Shown piece after piece: positions 43,196 to 52,146 of a DNA stretch of 64,000 nucleotides. The DNA is from Polynucleobacter sinensis (GTDB lineage: Bacteria > Pseudomonadota > Gammaproteobacteria > Burkholderiales > Burkholderiaceae), in NCBI RefSeq assembly GCF_001595985.1, contig NZ_LOJJ01000003.1, positions 598,529 through 662,528 of the forward strand, written 5' to 3'. Each line of letters begins with the position of its first letter. Positions within the stretch are counted from its first letter, which is position 1. The translations under genes and the position numbers were made by a program. Under the pieces are notes generated by a model. That model was given only the letters and a program-made list of their open reading frames with translations. It was not told the DNA's origin and did not search any database.

Positions 43196-44167
43196 ATGAT
43201 GACAGTAATAGGCAAACTCAGCGCAATCGCATGCAGCGCCTTAATCAGCTTTGGGGCAGTTGCTCAAAGCTATCCCACAAAGCCTATCAGAATCATTGTT
43301 CCATTTGCACCTGGTGGCAGCACTGACATTATTGCCCGTAGCATGGCTGATCCTCTAAGCAAGCAATTGGGGCAACCAGTGATCGTAGAAAATAAAGCTG
43401 GTGGCGGAGGCTCTGTTGGCGCACTAGAGGTCATGCGTGCACCCAAAGATGGCTATACGCTAGGAATTGCGACAGTCTCAACCACCGCCTCTAATCCAGC
43501 AATCAATGCCAAGATTGGCTACGACCCTATTAAGGATTTCACCGCCATCACCAATATCGCAGCAACACCAAATGTGATTGTGGTGAATCCGTCCTTTCCC
43601 GCTCGTGACTACAAAACTTTCATGGAAGTCATTAAGAAAAATCCCGGAAAATACTCTTATGCAAGCTCGGGCACTGGTGGTATTGGCCACATGCAAACCG
43701 AACTCTTTAAAAGTCTGAGCGGCACTTTTATTGTGCACATCCCTTACCGTGGCGCAGGCCCAGGTTTGGTTGATGTTGTTGCCGGTCAAGTGCCCATCAT
43801 GTTTGATAACTTGCCATCCGCCCTCCCCTTTATTAAAGATGGTCGACTCATTCCTATCGTAATAGCAGCACCCAAGCGACTTGCACAACTTCCAAACGTG
43901 CCCACTTTTGCCGAAGTCGGTCTAGCTCCAGCAAATAGAATGGCCTACTATGGCCTGTTAGGTCCAGCGGGATTGCCAAAGGATGTAGTGGATAAAATCT
44001 ACGCTGCCGCTCAAAAGGCCATCTTGGATCCCGCAGTTAGAAAGCGCATTGAAGAGACTGGCTCAATCATTAACGTGAATGGCCCTGAGGCGTTCTCCAA
44101 AGAAATTGCTTCGGAGTATTCAACCTATAAAGGCGTGGTTGCTAAACAGAAGTTAGAGTTGGAGTAA
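43196..44167 (+). CDS. Bug-family tripartite tricarboxylate transporter substrate-binding protein
   Basis: This 323-residue periplasmic protein has a signal peptide (residues 1-23, cleaved near AVAQ-SYP) and the Bug/TctC signature YPTKPIRIIVPFAPGGSTD, the GQPVIVENKAGGGGSVG loop and DGYTLGIAT. Such proteins bind carboxylates or related small organic acids; the ligand cannot be told from sequence. They are greatly expanded in Burkholderiales and often stand alone, as here: no TctA or TctB membrane genes are in the window. GGAG lies 5 bp before the first of two adjacent ATGs. Confidence 0.93.
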   Translation: MMTVIGKLSAIACSALISFGAVAQSYPTKPIRIIVPFAPGGSTDIIARSMADPLSKQLGQPVIVENKAGGGGSVGALEVMRAPKDGYTLGIATVSTTASNPAINAKIGYDPIKDFTAITNIAATPNVIVVNPSFPARDYKTFMEVIKKNPGKYSYASSGTGGIGHMQTELFKSLSGTFIVHIPYRGAGPGLVDVVAGQVPIMFDNLPSALPFIKDGRLIPIVIAAPKRLAQLPNVPTFAEVGLAPANRMAYYGLLGPAGLPKDVVDKIYAAAQKAILDPAVRKRIEETGSIINVNGPEAFSKEIASEYSTYKGVVAKQKLELE

Positions 44168-44214
44168 TTTCTCGAACAAGCTCATTTCACGAACAATCTA
44201 TTAAAGGCCCCATC

Positions 44215-44694
44215 TTGAACTTGCCAAATCATCAACTCACCATGACGATCTTGATGACGCCGGATAAAACTAATTTTTTTGGCAATGTTCATGGGGGTGA
44301 TGTTCTTAAACTTCTAGACCAAGTTGCATATGCTTGCGCCAGTCGTTATGCGGGACGACATGTCGTCACCCTTAGCGTGGATCAGGTGACCTTTCGACAA
44401 CCCATTCATGTGGGTGAATTATTAACCTTTCTAGCCTCAGTCAATTTCACTGGCAATACCTCAATCGAGGTAGGCATTAAAGTTATTGCAGAAAATATCC
44501 TTACCAAAGAAACCAGGCATGTCAATAGCTGCTTCCTAACCATGGTGGCCATGGATGAAAGTCGCAAGCCAGTTGCCGTTCCGACTTTTACCCCATCCAA
44601 TCCCATAGAGCAACGTCGCCATAAGGCTGCAGAGCTTAGACGAGAAATGCGTCGTCAGTTTGAAGAAAAGTTCAATCAAATCCGCAAAAGCTAG
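44215..44694 (+). CDS. Acyl-CoA thioesterase (hotdog fold, YciA/BACH type)
   Basis: The 159-residue hotdog-fold protein hydrolyses acyl-CoA to fatty acid and CoA. It has the family motifs LMTPDKTNFFGNVHGGDVLKL split here to TNFFGNVHGGDVLKLLDQ, ASRYAGRHVVT and SVDQVTFRQPIHVGEL. The start is the TTG at 44215 (NLPNHQLTMTILM follows), because AAAGG lies 8 bp upstream and relatives begin with this HQLTMT stretch; an ATG nine codons later is the alternative. It may share a transcript with the Bug-type gene 47 bp upstream. Confidence 0.9.
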   Translation: MNLPNHQLTMTILMTPDKTNFFGNVHGGDVLKLLDQVAYACASRYAGRHVVTLSVDQVTFRQPIHVGELLTFLASVNFTGNTSIEVGIKVIAENILTKETRHVNSCFLTMVAMDESRKPVAVPTFTPSNPIEQRRHKAAELRREMRRQFEEKFNQIRKS

Positions 44695-44732
44695 CATGCC
44701 TTATTTTTAGGTAGAGTAGCGAGCTGCGTCAA

Positions 44733-44759
44733 TAATAAAAAACCGCCCGAAGGCGGTCT
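44733..44759 (-). terminator. Intrinsic terminator ending the lol-comEC operon
   Basis: On the minus strand GACCGCC-ttc-GGGCGGT forms a GC-rich stem followed by TTTTTTATTATT. It lies 20 bp after the stop of the last leftward gene (44780). Confidence 0.85.
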
Positions 44760-44779
44760 AAAGAGTCATCTACTACCTG

Positions 44780-45415
44780 TTAATGTGAATGTCCCGACTG
44801 ATTCATTGGCATCGGCTTCATACCTCCTTGAGGCATCCCCGCGCCATTCATCATCTGCTGATGCATATCCTTCATCTCTCCATGCATAGCTGGATCACAA
44901 TACTCATGACCAGTATTGGCACCACCCATTTGATGAGTACTGGAGCCCTTGTAGCCTAAAAGAGATGGGTCTAGCATCCCCGCAATCATCGCGATATGGC
45001 CAAATATGAGAAACAAAGCAACACAAGTTGCATGCACCCTGAGCTTACCCATTTGATCTAATGCTTTATTAACAAATCCAAATTCTTGTAAAGCAATCCA
45101 GATCAAGGGCAAACCACCTATAAGATAACTAGCAACCGCAATTACATCAATCGCTGTTCTCCACTCATGATTTCTGGTGATTGGAACTACCGCCGTTGTC
45201 AGCAGGTATGCAATAACTCCAATGAAATAGAGGCCCACCGCCGTTCCTGAAAATCGATTGAGGTGATAGACAAAACCGTCGAACTTACGAGTAAATAGGA
45301 TGTACAACTCTGTAATAGCCAGGGTTTCAGCAAGAACAACTGGTATGGCCATAAAAATTAAAAGATTCCAGGGCTGGTTGTCAGCCAATAACTGCATATA
45401 GTGAGTCATATTCAT
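44780..45415 (-). CDS. Membrane protein with His/Met-rich tail, unknown function
   Basis: No named function is recognised. The 211-residue protein has four or five hydrophobic segments (about residues 15-40, 55-80, 90-115 and 135-160). It ends in a roughly 50-residue soluble tail very rich in Met, His and Gly (MKDMHQQMMNGAGMPQGG, then NQSGHSH), with one Cys in GHEYCDPAMHG. Such tails bind soft metals, copper in particular, in other proteins. The start at 45415 (MNMTHYMQ) is chosen over 45436 because GGAG lies 7 bp upstream. It follows another small Cys/His-rich exported protein and ends the operon at a strong terminator. A role in copper handling is inferred. Confidence 0.8.
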   Translation of the reverse strand: MNMTHYMQLLADNQPWNLLIFMAIPVVLAETLAITELYILFTRKFDGFVYHLNRFSGTAVGLYFIGVIAYLLTTAVVPITRNHEWRTAIDVIAVASYLIGGLPLIWIALQEFGFVNKALDQMGKLRVHATCVALFLIFGHIAMIAGMLDPSLLGYKGSSTHQMGGANTGHEYCDPAMHGEMKDMHQQMMNGAGMPQGGMKPMPMNQSGHSH

Positions 45416-45474
45416 TACGATTCTCCAAAAAATCAAATTACCAAAAGGCGACTAAACGCCAATAACTAAAACTA

Positions 45475-45813
45475 TTAAAGGTAATTTTTGGGAGGCTTAT
45501 ATATGGACTCAGCAATATTGGAGATGGCGATAGCAACCCCATCAGACAAAAAGATGCCTGACTGCTTAACCACTTCAAAAACTAGCGAGCCGGTCAAAAC
45601 TGCTGCCGATGAGCAGCAATAGTGACTAGCGCTTAACCTAGATTGAGATCCATCATCGTCTTGGTACGCTATTGAAGCTACCTCATGGCAATGATCATGA
45701 CTGCTAGATTCAACCGCAACAGAATTTGCCTTACTAAGCTCAATAGGCATTCCGGCAGCATTGACCATGCTGACAAATAAACTCAGGAATACCAGGATCA
45801 CCACTTTCTTCAT
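45475..45813 (-). CDS. Small exported Cys/His-rich protein, resembles DUF2946
   Basis: The 112-residue protein has a signal peptide (KKVVILVFLSLFVSMVNAA), then a His/Cys cluster, SSSHDHCHEV near residue 39 and SASHYCCSSAA near residue 64, and ends in YKPPKNYL. The mix of HxHCH and HYCC motifs and a proline-containing tail resembles DUF2946-type proteins found beside copper genes; this is a resemblance seen by eye. It lies 16 bp after comEC and 59 bp before the His/Met-rich membrane protein gene. A periplasmic metal-binding role is possible. Confidence 0.7.
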   Translation of the reverse strand: MKKVVILVFLSLFVSMVNAAGMPIELSKANSVAVESSSHDHCHEVASIAYQDDDGSQSRLSASHYCCSSAAVLTGSLVFEVVKQSGIFLSDGVAIAISNIAESIYKPPKNYL

Positions 45814-45829
45814 CCCTTCAGTTTACGCC

Positions 45830-48316
45830 TTATTGGGCGTGGCGATGCCATAAGCGTTTAGATTGGTATCGCCAAAAATACCCTTGGCTGAAGGCCTGAC
45901 TTTGAGAGCTTGCCAGCCATATCTGAGCGCCAGTGATCGGTGTTTGGTAAAACGGGATACCAAGATCCCAGTAACGAGCCATCACCGTTGGGTGCGGATG
46001 CCCATAGCGATTACGGTATCCATTTTGAGCAAATGCAATATCTGGACCTAATTTCGTCAAGAGATCCAGTGAGGAGGAGGTCTTACTGCCATGGTGTGGC
46101 GCCATAAATACCAACTCCTTACCCTCGAGGTCTTCCAGTGTATCTCCATTCAGACGCGCAGTAATCTCGGCCTCACCTTGCTTTTCCACATCTCCAGTTA
46201 ACCAGAAGGAAGTGTTTTGATTGCGTACCTCAAGCACGCAACTCATTTCATTTGGCTTGCCCGATCCCTTTTTCTCAAAACGGGTATGTTCATGTGGGTG
46301 CCAAATATGAAACTCCACAGCATCCCAAATCCAACTCTGTCCAAAGCGACAAGGAATACTTGAGATCCCCTTCTTTGCTAGCTTGGTCAATAGTGGATTA
46401 TCAATTGGAAGCGATCCCATCATTGAATCAAATTGAATCTCTTTTAGCAACGTTGCTGCTCCGCCAATATGATCGCTATCACTATGGCTAATTACCAAAC
46501 GATCAATGCGATCAATTCCTCGCCCCCTCAAAAATGGCAAAATAATTCTCTGCCCCGCATTGTCTTTCCCCTGTATGGGCCCAGTGTCGTAGAGCAAATT
46601 CCGATTCTTAGTTTCAATTAATACCGCAGTACCCTGTCCAACATCCAACACTGTTGCACGATAATCACCCATTGATAAAGCAGCCTGCGAAATCGGTTGA
46701 ATAAAGAGGGTTGCTGAAAGAATCATCCCTAGAGCCCTGGAAGGCCAAGCATTCCTAATCATCCCCGGGCGAATTGCAATCACAATGCCTACCGTCGATA
46801 AAATTAAGGCCCACCACTCAGGCTGATGAGACCAGGCTACCGACCATTTCCAAGCAGCCATCCAGTCAAGCAAAACAGCGAGATACTCCATGGTCCCATG
46901 CGCGGGTAACAACAACCATTTACCAATAAAATCGGGCAACAACGACCCAATGATTGCTAGTGGCGTCACGATATAACTCACCACAGGAATGGCAAAAGCA
47001 TTCGCTAACGGAGAGACGATAGATAATTGATAAAACCAAAATAGAGTCAGCGGTAAAAGCGCGATCGTCACAACCGCTTGGACTCGGCAAGCATCATGCA
47101 AGGCCTGAGTTACTCGATGGCGCCAATCTACTTCTAACTCTTTTCCAGTAGGCACTCCAAGTAAACCTGATGAATCCTGCATTGCAAACAAGATTGCAGC
47201 AACTGCGCCAAAGGATAGCCAAAATCCTGGCGTATATGGTGCCATTGGATCAATCAATAAAACAAAAACCAATGCCCACCACCAAATATCGAAAGAACGA
47301 GGATTACGACCCGACCACAATGCGAATGCCACCACACCAACCATGTACATAGTTCTCTGTGCGGGGATCTGAAAACCAGCCAACCAAGCATAAACAAATG
47401 CAGTGAGAAATCCCGCTGCAGCCGCTACTTTTCCAACAGGGATATAGAGCGGCAAAGACTTGCGGCGCCACAGCTGCGAAGCAAGCATGGCACCAAATCC
47501 GGCCAACATAGTGACATGAAGCCCTGAAATGGAGATTAAATGGCCAATCCCAGTGGCATTAAATACCCTCCAATCGTCTTGAGCAATCGCATTCTGATCA
47601 CCCATTACCAGCGCCGTTATCACTCCGCCATAGCGCGCCCCTTCTGGCAACAATCGCTTGATCTTTTCCCGTAACTTCCAGCGTTGATACTCCATCGCCA
47701 AGGAAAATTCCGTGAGCGCAATGTCATCAGATAAAAGCAATTGACCAGTTCGCACGGATCCACTGGCACCAAAATCATGATGAAAAGACCAGCGCTCAAA
47801 GTCAAACGTATAGGGGTTTAAAGATCCATAAGGACGCTTAATTTTGACCCTCAATTTCCAACGCTGCCCAGGAATAATTTCTGGGATATCTTGCGGATTT
47901 CGCCAAGCCGGCTGCCAAGCTAAATAAATTTGCCTCGGGAAATTCTCAATGTGATCACGCCCCAATAATGCATGGTCAACCTGAAAAGAAAACTTGGCAC
48001 CACTTGAACTACTTTGAGGTAAGGCATTTACCCTTCCCTCAATCTGCAACTCTTTACCCTCGTAATCGATAAAGAGAATATTGCGCAGACGGCTTTGTGC
48101 ATAATGCGCGTTCCAAGAAAAACCCAGGGTGCAAAATAAGACGACCCCTAAAACCAAGTAAACCTGAGAATGTCTTAGGAATTTCCAATTCAGCCAATAT
48201 CCAACTAGAGAAGCGCAGGCCAACGAGGCGGCAATACTTAGCCAATATTCTGGCACAGAAGGCAAAAAAAACAGAAGCGATCCCCCGGCGATAAACGCCG
48301 CAATATTCAATCGCAA
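45830..48316 (-). CDS. comEC: DNA internalization competence protein ComEC/Rec2
   Basis: ComEC forms the inner membrane channel for single-stranded DNA in natural transformation. The 828-residue protein has an N-terminal membrane anchor and OB-like domain (to about 190), the Competence membrane domain (about 220-510, GIGHLISISGLHVTMLAG) and a C-terminal metallo-beta-lactamase domain with HSDSDHIGG near residue 612 and MAPHHGSKTSSSL near 745. All domains look intact. The start is a TTG at 48316, 4 bp after tatD, with no better codon nearby. The gene has been kept whole in an otherwise streamlined chromosome. Confidence 0.95.
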   Translation of the reverse strand: MRLNIAAFIAGGSLLFFLPSVPEYWLSIAASLACASLVGYWLNWKFLRHSQVYLVLGVVLFCTLGFSWNAHYAQSRLRNILFIDYEGKELQIEGRVNALPQSSSSGAKFSFQVDHALLGRDHIENFPRQIYLAWQPAWRNPQDIPEIIPGQRWKLRVKIKRPYGSLNPYTFDFERWSFHHDFGASGSVRTGQLLLSDDIALTEFSLAMEYQRWKLREKIKRLLPEGARYGGVITALVMGDQNAIAQDDWRVFNATGIGHLISISGLHVTMLAGFGAMLASQLWRRKSLPLYIPVGKVAAAAGFLTAFVYAWLAGFQIPAQRTMYMVGVVAFALWSGRNPRSFDIWWWALVFVLLIDPMAPYTPGFWLSFGAVAAILFAMQDSSGLLGVPTGKELEVDWRHRVTQALHDACRVQAVVTIALLPLTLFWFYQLSIVSPLANAFAIPVVSYIVTPLAIIGSLLPDFIGKWLLLPAHGTMEYLAVLLDWMAAWKWSVAWSHQPEWWALILSTVGIVIAIRPGMIRNAWPSRALGMILSATLFIQPISQAALSMGDYRATVLDVGQGTAVLIETKNRNLLYDTGPIQGKDNAGQRIILPFLRGRGIDRIDRLVISHSDSDHIGGAATLLKEIQFDSMMGSLPIDNPLLTKLAKKGISSIPCRFGQSWIWDAVEFHIWHPHEHTRFEKKGSGKPNEMSCVLEVRNQNTSFWLTGDVEKQGEAEITARLNGDTLEDLEGKELVFMAPHHGSKTSSSLDLLTKLGPDIAFAQNGYRNRYGHPHPTVMARYWDLGIPFYQTPITGAQIWLASSQSQAFSQGYFWRYQSKRLWHRHAQ

Positions 48317-48320
48317 ATGC

Positions 48321-49172
48321 TTAAGAGACTACCGAGGGATTTGAATGAACAGCCGCCAATGCAGACCAACGTGGTAAAGCTTGCATCGCGTTAGACCAAA
48401 CGGCTTGAGAAAATACCTCGGATCCCACTCCCCTAATATCCGCTAACTGCCGAGCAATTCTGGGGAGTAATGCAGGCTCATTAAAGCCCCCGCCTTCATG
48501 TTTAAGCCAAGCCGGAGGAATATCCGGCGCATCTGTCTCAGTAACAATGCTGTCAAGTGGTAAGTCCACAAGCAGGCGACGTATCTGGAGTGCCCTGTCA
48601 TAAGTTGCCGCACCACCGAAGCCTAATTTGAAACCCAATTCAATGAATTGCTGAGCCTGTTGACGACTTCCATTAAAAGCATGGGCAATCCCGCTAGGCA
48701 CTTTTCGCTTGCGTAAGGCTTTTAAAATGGCATCTTGCGAGCGACGCACATGCAAAATCACAGGCAATGAAAACTTCTCCGCCAAATCTAATTGCTTATG
48801 GAAGAAATATTCTTGGCGCTGAGGATCAAGGCCCTCGACGAAATAATCCAAGCCAATCTCACCTATCCCCACAAACCGGGGATCGCATAATGATTGTTCA
48901 ATTTGCACCTTCAGAATATCAATATCAGACTCTTTGGCTTGATTGATGTAAAGAGGATGAATGCCGAGCGTATAAACCAAACCTGGGATATGTTTACTGT
49001 ATTGATTAACTAATTTTTTGACCGGATCCCAGTCAGATGACCTTACAGTTGGCAGCAAAATCGCCTCAACATTAGCTGCTTGCGCCCTAGCAATAATCTG
49101 CGAAAGGTCCTGATGAAACTCAGGGGCATCTATATGGCAATGGGTATCAACCCAACGAGTAACTTCACTCAT
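48321..49172 (-). CDS. TatD-family metal-dependent hydrolase
   Basis: The 283-residue TIM-barrel protein has [15 protein letters not shown] at its N-terminus, [10 protein letters not shown] near residue 105, [15 protein letters not shown] near 140 and [11 protein letters not shown] near 217, all TatD metal-site motifs. Family members are 3'-5' exonucleases or general deoxyribonucleases. It overlaps lolD by four bases (ATGA). The lolC-lolD-tatD-comEC chain is common in Betaproteobacteria, and TatD next to ComEC hints at DNA turnover, although a direct link is not shown. Confidence 0.92.
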   Translation of the reverse strand: MSEVTRWVDTHCHIDAPEFHQDLSQIIARAQAANVEAILLPTVRSSDWDPVKKLVNQYSKHIPGLVYTLGIHPLYINQAKESDIDILKVQIEQSLCDPRFVGIGEIGLDYFVEGLDPQRQEYFFHKQLDLAEKFSLPVILHVRRSQDAILKALRKRKVPSGIAHAFNGSRQQAQQFIELGFKLGFGGAATYDRALQIRRLLVDLPLDSIVTETDAPDIPPAWLKHEGGGFNEPALLPRIARQLADIRGVGSEVFSQAVWSNAMQALPRWSALAAVHSNPSVVS

Positions 49173-49864
49173 TGAGCAAATGGTTTTAATACTCCGCGCT
49201 CTAAATGCAAAATTCGATCACACCGTTTAGCGCGGACAGGGTCATGGGTCACGATAACAAAGGCAGTGCCTTGTTCGCGAGCAATATCTAACATCAAATC
49301 AAATACGCCATCAGCCGTTTCAGTATCGAGATTGCCAGTTGGCTCATCCGCCAGAACGCAAGATGGATTCCCTACGAGGGCTCTTGCCACTGCAACGCGT
49401 TGACGCTCTCCACCAGACAACTCACCAGGGGTGTGCTGAACCCGTTTAGTCAACCCAACCGCATGGAGCATCTGATGTGCGCGCTTCATCGATTCATCAT
49501 TATCTAAGCCACGAATACGCAGTGGTAAAGCTACGTTTTCGAGAGCAGTAAATTCATCTAAAAGATGATGGAATTGATAAATAAATCCGAGACTTTGATT
49601 GCGCAGTTGATCTAACTTTGCAATAGGTAGCTGATGAAGATTTTCTCCGGCCAAAATAACGGATCCAGCACTAGGCGCATCAAGACCACCTAAGAGATGT
49701 AATAAGGTACTCTTACCAGAGCCAGAAGAGCCAACGATGGCAACCTTCTCAGAGGAATGCACCTCTAAATCCACAGCTTTCAGAACATCAACAGCAGTAG
49801 GTCCCTTACCGTACGTCTTTGCCAGCTTCTTTGCACTCAGGATGCTATTTTGGGTGTTACTCAT
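49169..49864 (-). CDS. lolD: Lipoprotein-releasing system ATPase LolD
   Basis: LolD powers release of outer-membrane lipoproteins from the inner membrane to LolA. The 231-residue ABC ATPase has Walker [20 protein letters not shown], signature [15 protein letters not shown] and Walker [13 protein letters not shown]. It overlaps the permease gene by eight bases and tatD by four. Confidence 0.96.
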   Translation of the reverse strand: MSNTQNSILSAKKLAKTYGKGPTAVDVLKAVDLEVHSSEKVAIVGSSGSGKSTLLHLLGGLDAPSAGSVILAGENLHQLPIAKLDQLRNQSLGFIYQFHHLLDEFTALENVALPLRIRGLDNDESMKRAHQMLHAVGLTKRVQHTPGELSGGERQRVAVARALVGNPSCVLADEPTGNLDTETADGVFDLMLDIAREQGTAFVIVTHDPVRAKRCDRILHLERGVLKPFAQ

Positions 49865-51119
49865 AACGCAACGCCTCCGCAGGCTGAACCTTCGCTGCTC
49901 GTCTACTTGGGTATAGGGTTGCTAGTACCGACAAGCCAAAAGCCATTAAACCAACAGTCATCACATCGGACATACGAACGTCCGAAGGAAGTTCACTAAT
50001 AAAGTAAACATCACGAGGTAGGAAACGGACTCGGAAGATGGCCTCGATAGCCGGAACAATCACGTCAATGTTCAAGGCAATCAAAAGGCCTAAGGCAACA
50101 CCAGCTAGAGAGCCTAACAAGCCAATTGCTAAACCTTGCACCAGAAAGATTCGCTGAATTAAGCCTGGACTTGCCCCCATTGTTCTTAAGATAGCAATAT
50201 CAGCCTGCTTCTCATTGACTGTCATCACTAAAGTAGAGACAAGATTAAATGCAGCAACCGCAATAATTAAGGTCAAGATAATGAACATCATTTTCTTCTC
50301 AGTCTGCACAGCAGCAAACCAGTTGCGATTAGAGCGTGACCAATCGGTTACCCATAATGCTTGGGGAACAACCTGAGCTAAGTCATTGGCAATCTCAGGA
50401 GCGCGTTGCATGTCATCCACCTTCACTCGCAAGCCAGATGGATCTTGAAGACGTAGCAATGCAGCAGCATCCTTCCAGTGCATGATGGCCAATGAGCTGT
50501 CATACTCATAGTGACCGCTATCTACAATACCAACGACTTGCAGCGTTCTCATTCTTGGCATGGAGCCTGCGGGAGTGAGATCGCTTTCAGGAACAATCAG
50601 GTTAATACGGTCACCAACGCGCGCACCTACGATGCTCGCTAATTGCGCACCCAAAGCTACTCCAAAACTTCCGGACTTCAAATCCTCAATACTTCCCTGC
50701 GAAAATTGTTTGGGTAAATCAGAAACTTTTCCCTCCTCGCTTGGCAAGACTCCTCGAATTGCCACGCCACGCATTACATTTTCCCGGCTGAGTAAGCCTT
50801 GGGAGCTCACCATAGGAGCGACACCAAGAACATGAGGCTGAGTCGCCACCTTTCTGGCGATCGACTCCCAATTGCTTAAGCCCTCAGGAGCGGTGATTTC
50901 CACATGAGACAACACAGAAAGCATCCGATCTCGAACCTCTTTCTGAAAGCCATTCATTACAGAGAGAACCACAATGAGGGCAGCGACCCCCAGGGCAATA
51001 CCGGCCGTGGAAATACCAGAAATAAAGGATAAAAAGCCATCGCGCTTGCCAACCGTCTTACGACGCTTAGAGCGGGTATAGCGCAGGCCAATTTCTAGCT
51101 CGATAGGAAGTCTCAACAT
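49857..51119 (-). CDS. lolC: Lipoprotein-releasing ABC transporter permease (LolC/LolE family)
   Basis: The 420-residue protein has one N-terminal and three C-terminal membrane segments with a large periplasmic domain between, starting [13 protein letters not shown] and [17 protein letters not shown] and ending [20 protein letters not shown], as in LolC/LolE. Only one permease gene is present beside lolD. E. coli has separate lolC and lolE flanking lolD, so this transporter either works as a homodimer (LolF-like) or its partner is elsewhere. It is divergent from the hypothetical gene upstream of recJ. Confidence 0.93.
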   Translation of the reverse strand: MLRLPIELEIGLRYTRSKRRKTVGKRDGFLSFISGISTAGIALGVAALIVVLSVMNGFQKEVRDRMLSVLSHVEITAPEGLSNWESIARKVATQPHVLGVAPMVSSQGLLSRENVMRGVAIRGVLPSEEGKVSDLPKQFSQGSIEDLKSGSFGVALGAQLASIVGARVGDRINLIVPESDLTPAGSMPRMRTLQVVGIVDSGHYEYDSSLAIMHWKDAAALLRLQDPSGLRVKVDDMQRAPEIANDLAQVVPQALWVTDWSRSNRNWFAAVQTEKKMMFIILTLIIAVAAFNLVSTLVMTVNEKQADIAILRTMGASPGLIQRIFLVQGLAIGLLGSLAGVALGLLIALNIDVIVPAIEAIFRVRFLPRDVYFISELPSDVRMSDVMTVGLMAFGLSVLATLYPSRRAAKVQPAEALRYE

Positions 51120-51186
51120 GGCTACAGTTTAGTGAATCAAGCGAGTAATGCCACAGTTTCTGCAAATGCCACCTAAAATCAGGGGA

Positions 51187-52146
51187 ATGAATCTTCATTC
51201 CACCCCCCAGCAAAGCGCCACCCAACGCTTCACCCTCATGATCCCGGGGGAAGATACCTTGGATTTAAGGCAGGATTCTCCGCCTAAGGGCCTGCCGCAA
51301 GAGCGTTTCTTACTTGGAGATAACCTTCCGATTGCTCCGGTTTTGCTACTAGGGAAAAGCAATTTGTCACTAGACCCAAGCCAGGTAATCGCCTGCCTTC
51401 AGCCCGTTCATCTTCATGCTACCCGGGATCACTTGATACTCCTGACCCAAAGCCAGATTGAACTCACAGCGGAGGAATCCCAGAAGCTGCTTCAAATTGC
51501 CCTTCCCTTCATAGAAGAGGATTTCCAAAACAAAGTCTTATTTCAAGAAAAAGATTATTGGTTTCTGCCAGCAGGCCCATTTTCACACTTGGGAACCCAC
51601 TCAATTGACCAAGCGCATGGACGCAATATTGATTGGTGGATGCCACGCGATACCCATCAAATTGGAATAGCAAAATTGTGGCGCAAGCTTCAAAATGAAA
51701 TTCAGATGTTATGGCACATTGATCCAGTCAATCAATCTCGCGAACAACAAGGGCTTCCAGCCATTAACTCCCTCTGGATTAGTGGAATTGGAAAACTCCA
51801 AGACATTCAAGTGCCAAATGCCTTAAAAAATATTAGTCATATTTATGGAGAGCATCCACTCTTGTCTGGTCTCGCTAAATATATTGGAGCTTCACACCAT
51901 TATCAAGTTAACCTCTCTCAATTAGCCAACGCTTTTGCCTGGATAAATCATCCAGAAGCTATCTGGAATGAATTGAGAGACGCTTTGATACATAAGAAAA
52001 TTGATGAGATTGAAATCATTGACTTTCCTAATGGCGATACTCGACATCGTATTCTGACGGCAAAAGATCTTCACAAAAAATCTTGGGCTTTTTGGAAAAG
52101 ACCACAGCTATTCACTTGGCAAGAAATCGCATCACGATCATCATGA
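51187..52146 (+). CDS. Conserved hypothetical protein upstream of recJ
   Basis: The 319-residue protein is not assigned a function. It begins with a short low-similarity stretch, then RFTLMIPGEDTLDL, and contains HLHATRDHLILL, a Trp/Gly-rich GRNIDWWMPRD segment near residue 155 and LPAINSLWISGIGKL near 190, typical of an uncharacterised proteobacterial family sometimes labelled phosphoglycerate-mutase related. No signal peptide is seen. The start is uncertain: ATGs at 51148 and 51166 are in frame, and 51187 was chosen because the family-like sequence begins soon after it. Its stop overlaps the recJ ATG (ATGA), so the two are translationally coupled. Confidence 0.8.
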   Translation: MNLHSTPQQSATQRFTLMIPGEDTLDLRQDSPPKGLPQERFLLGDNLPIAPVLLLGKSNLSLDPSQVIACLQPVHLHATRDHLILLTQSQIELTAEESQKLLQIALPFIEEDFQNKVLFQEKDYWFLPAGPFSHLGTHSIDQAHGRNIDWWMPRDTHQIGIAKLWRKLQNEIQMLWHIDPVNQSREQQGLPAINSLWISGIGKLQDIQVPNALKNISHIYGEHPLLSGLAKYIGASHHYQVNLSQLANAFAWINHPEAIWNELRDALIHKKIDEIEIIDFPNGDTRHRILTAKDLHKKSWAFWKRPQLFTWQEIASRSS

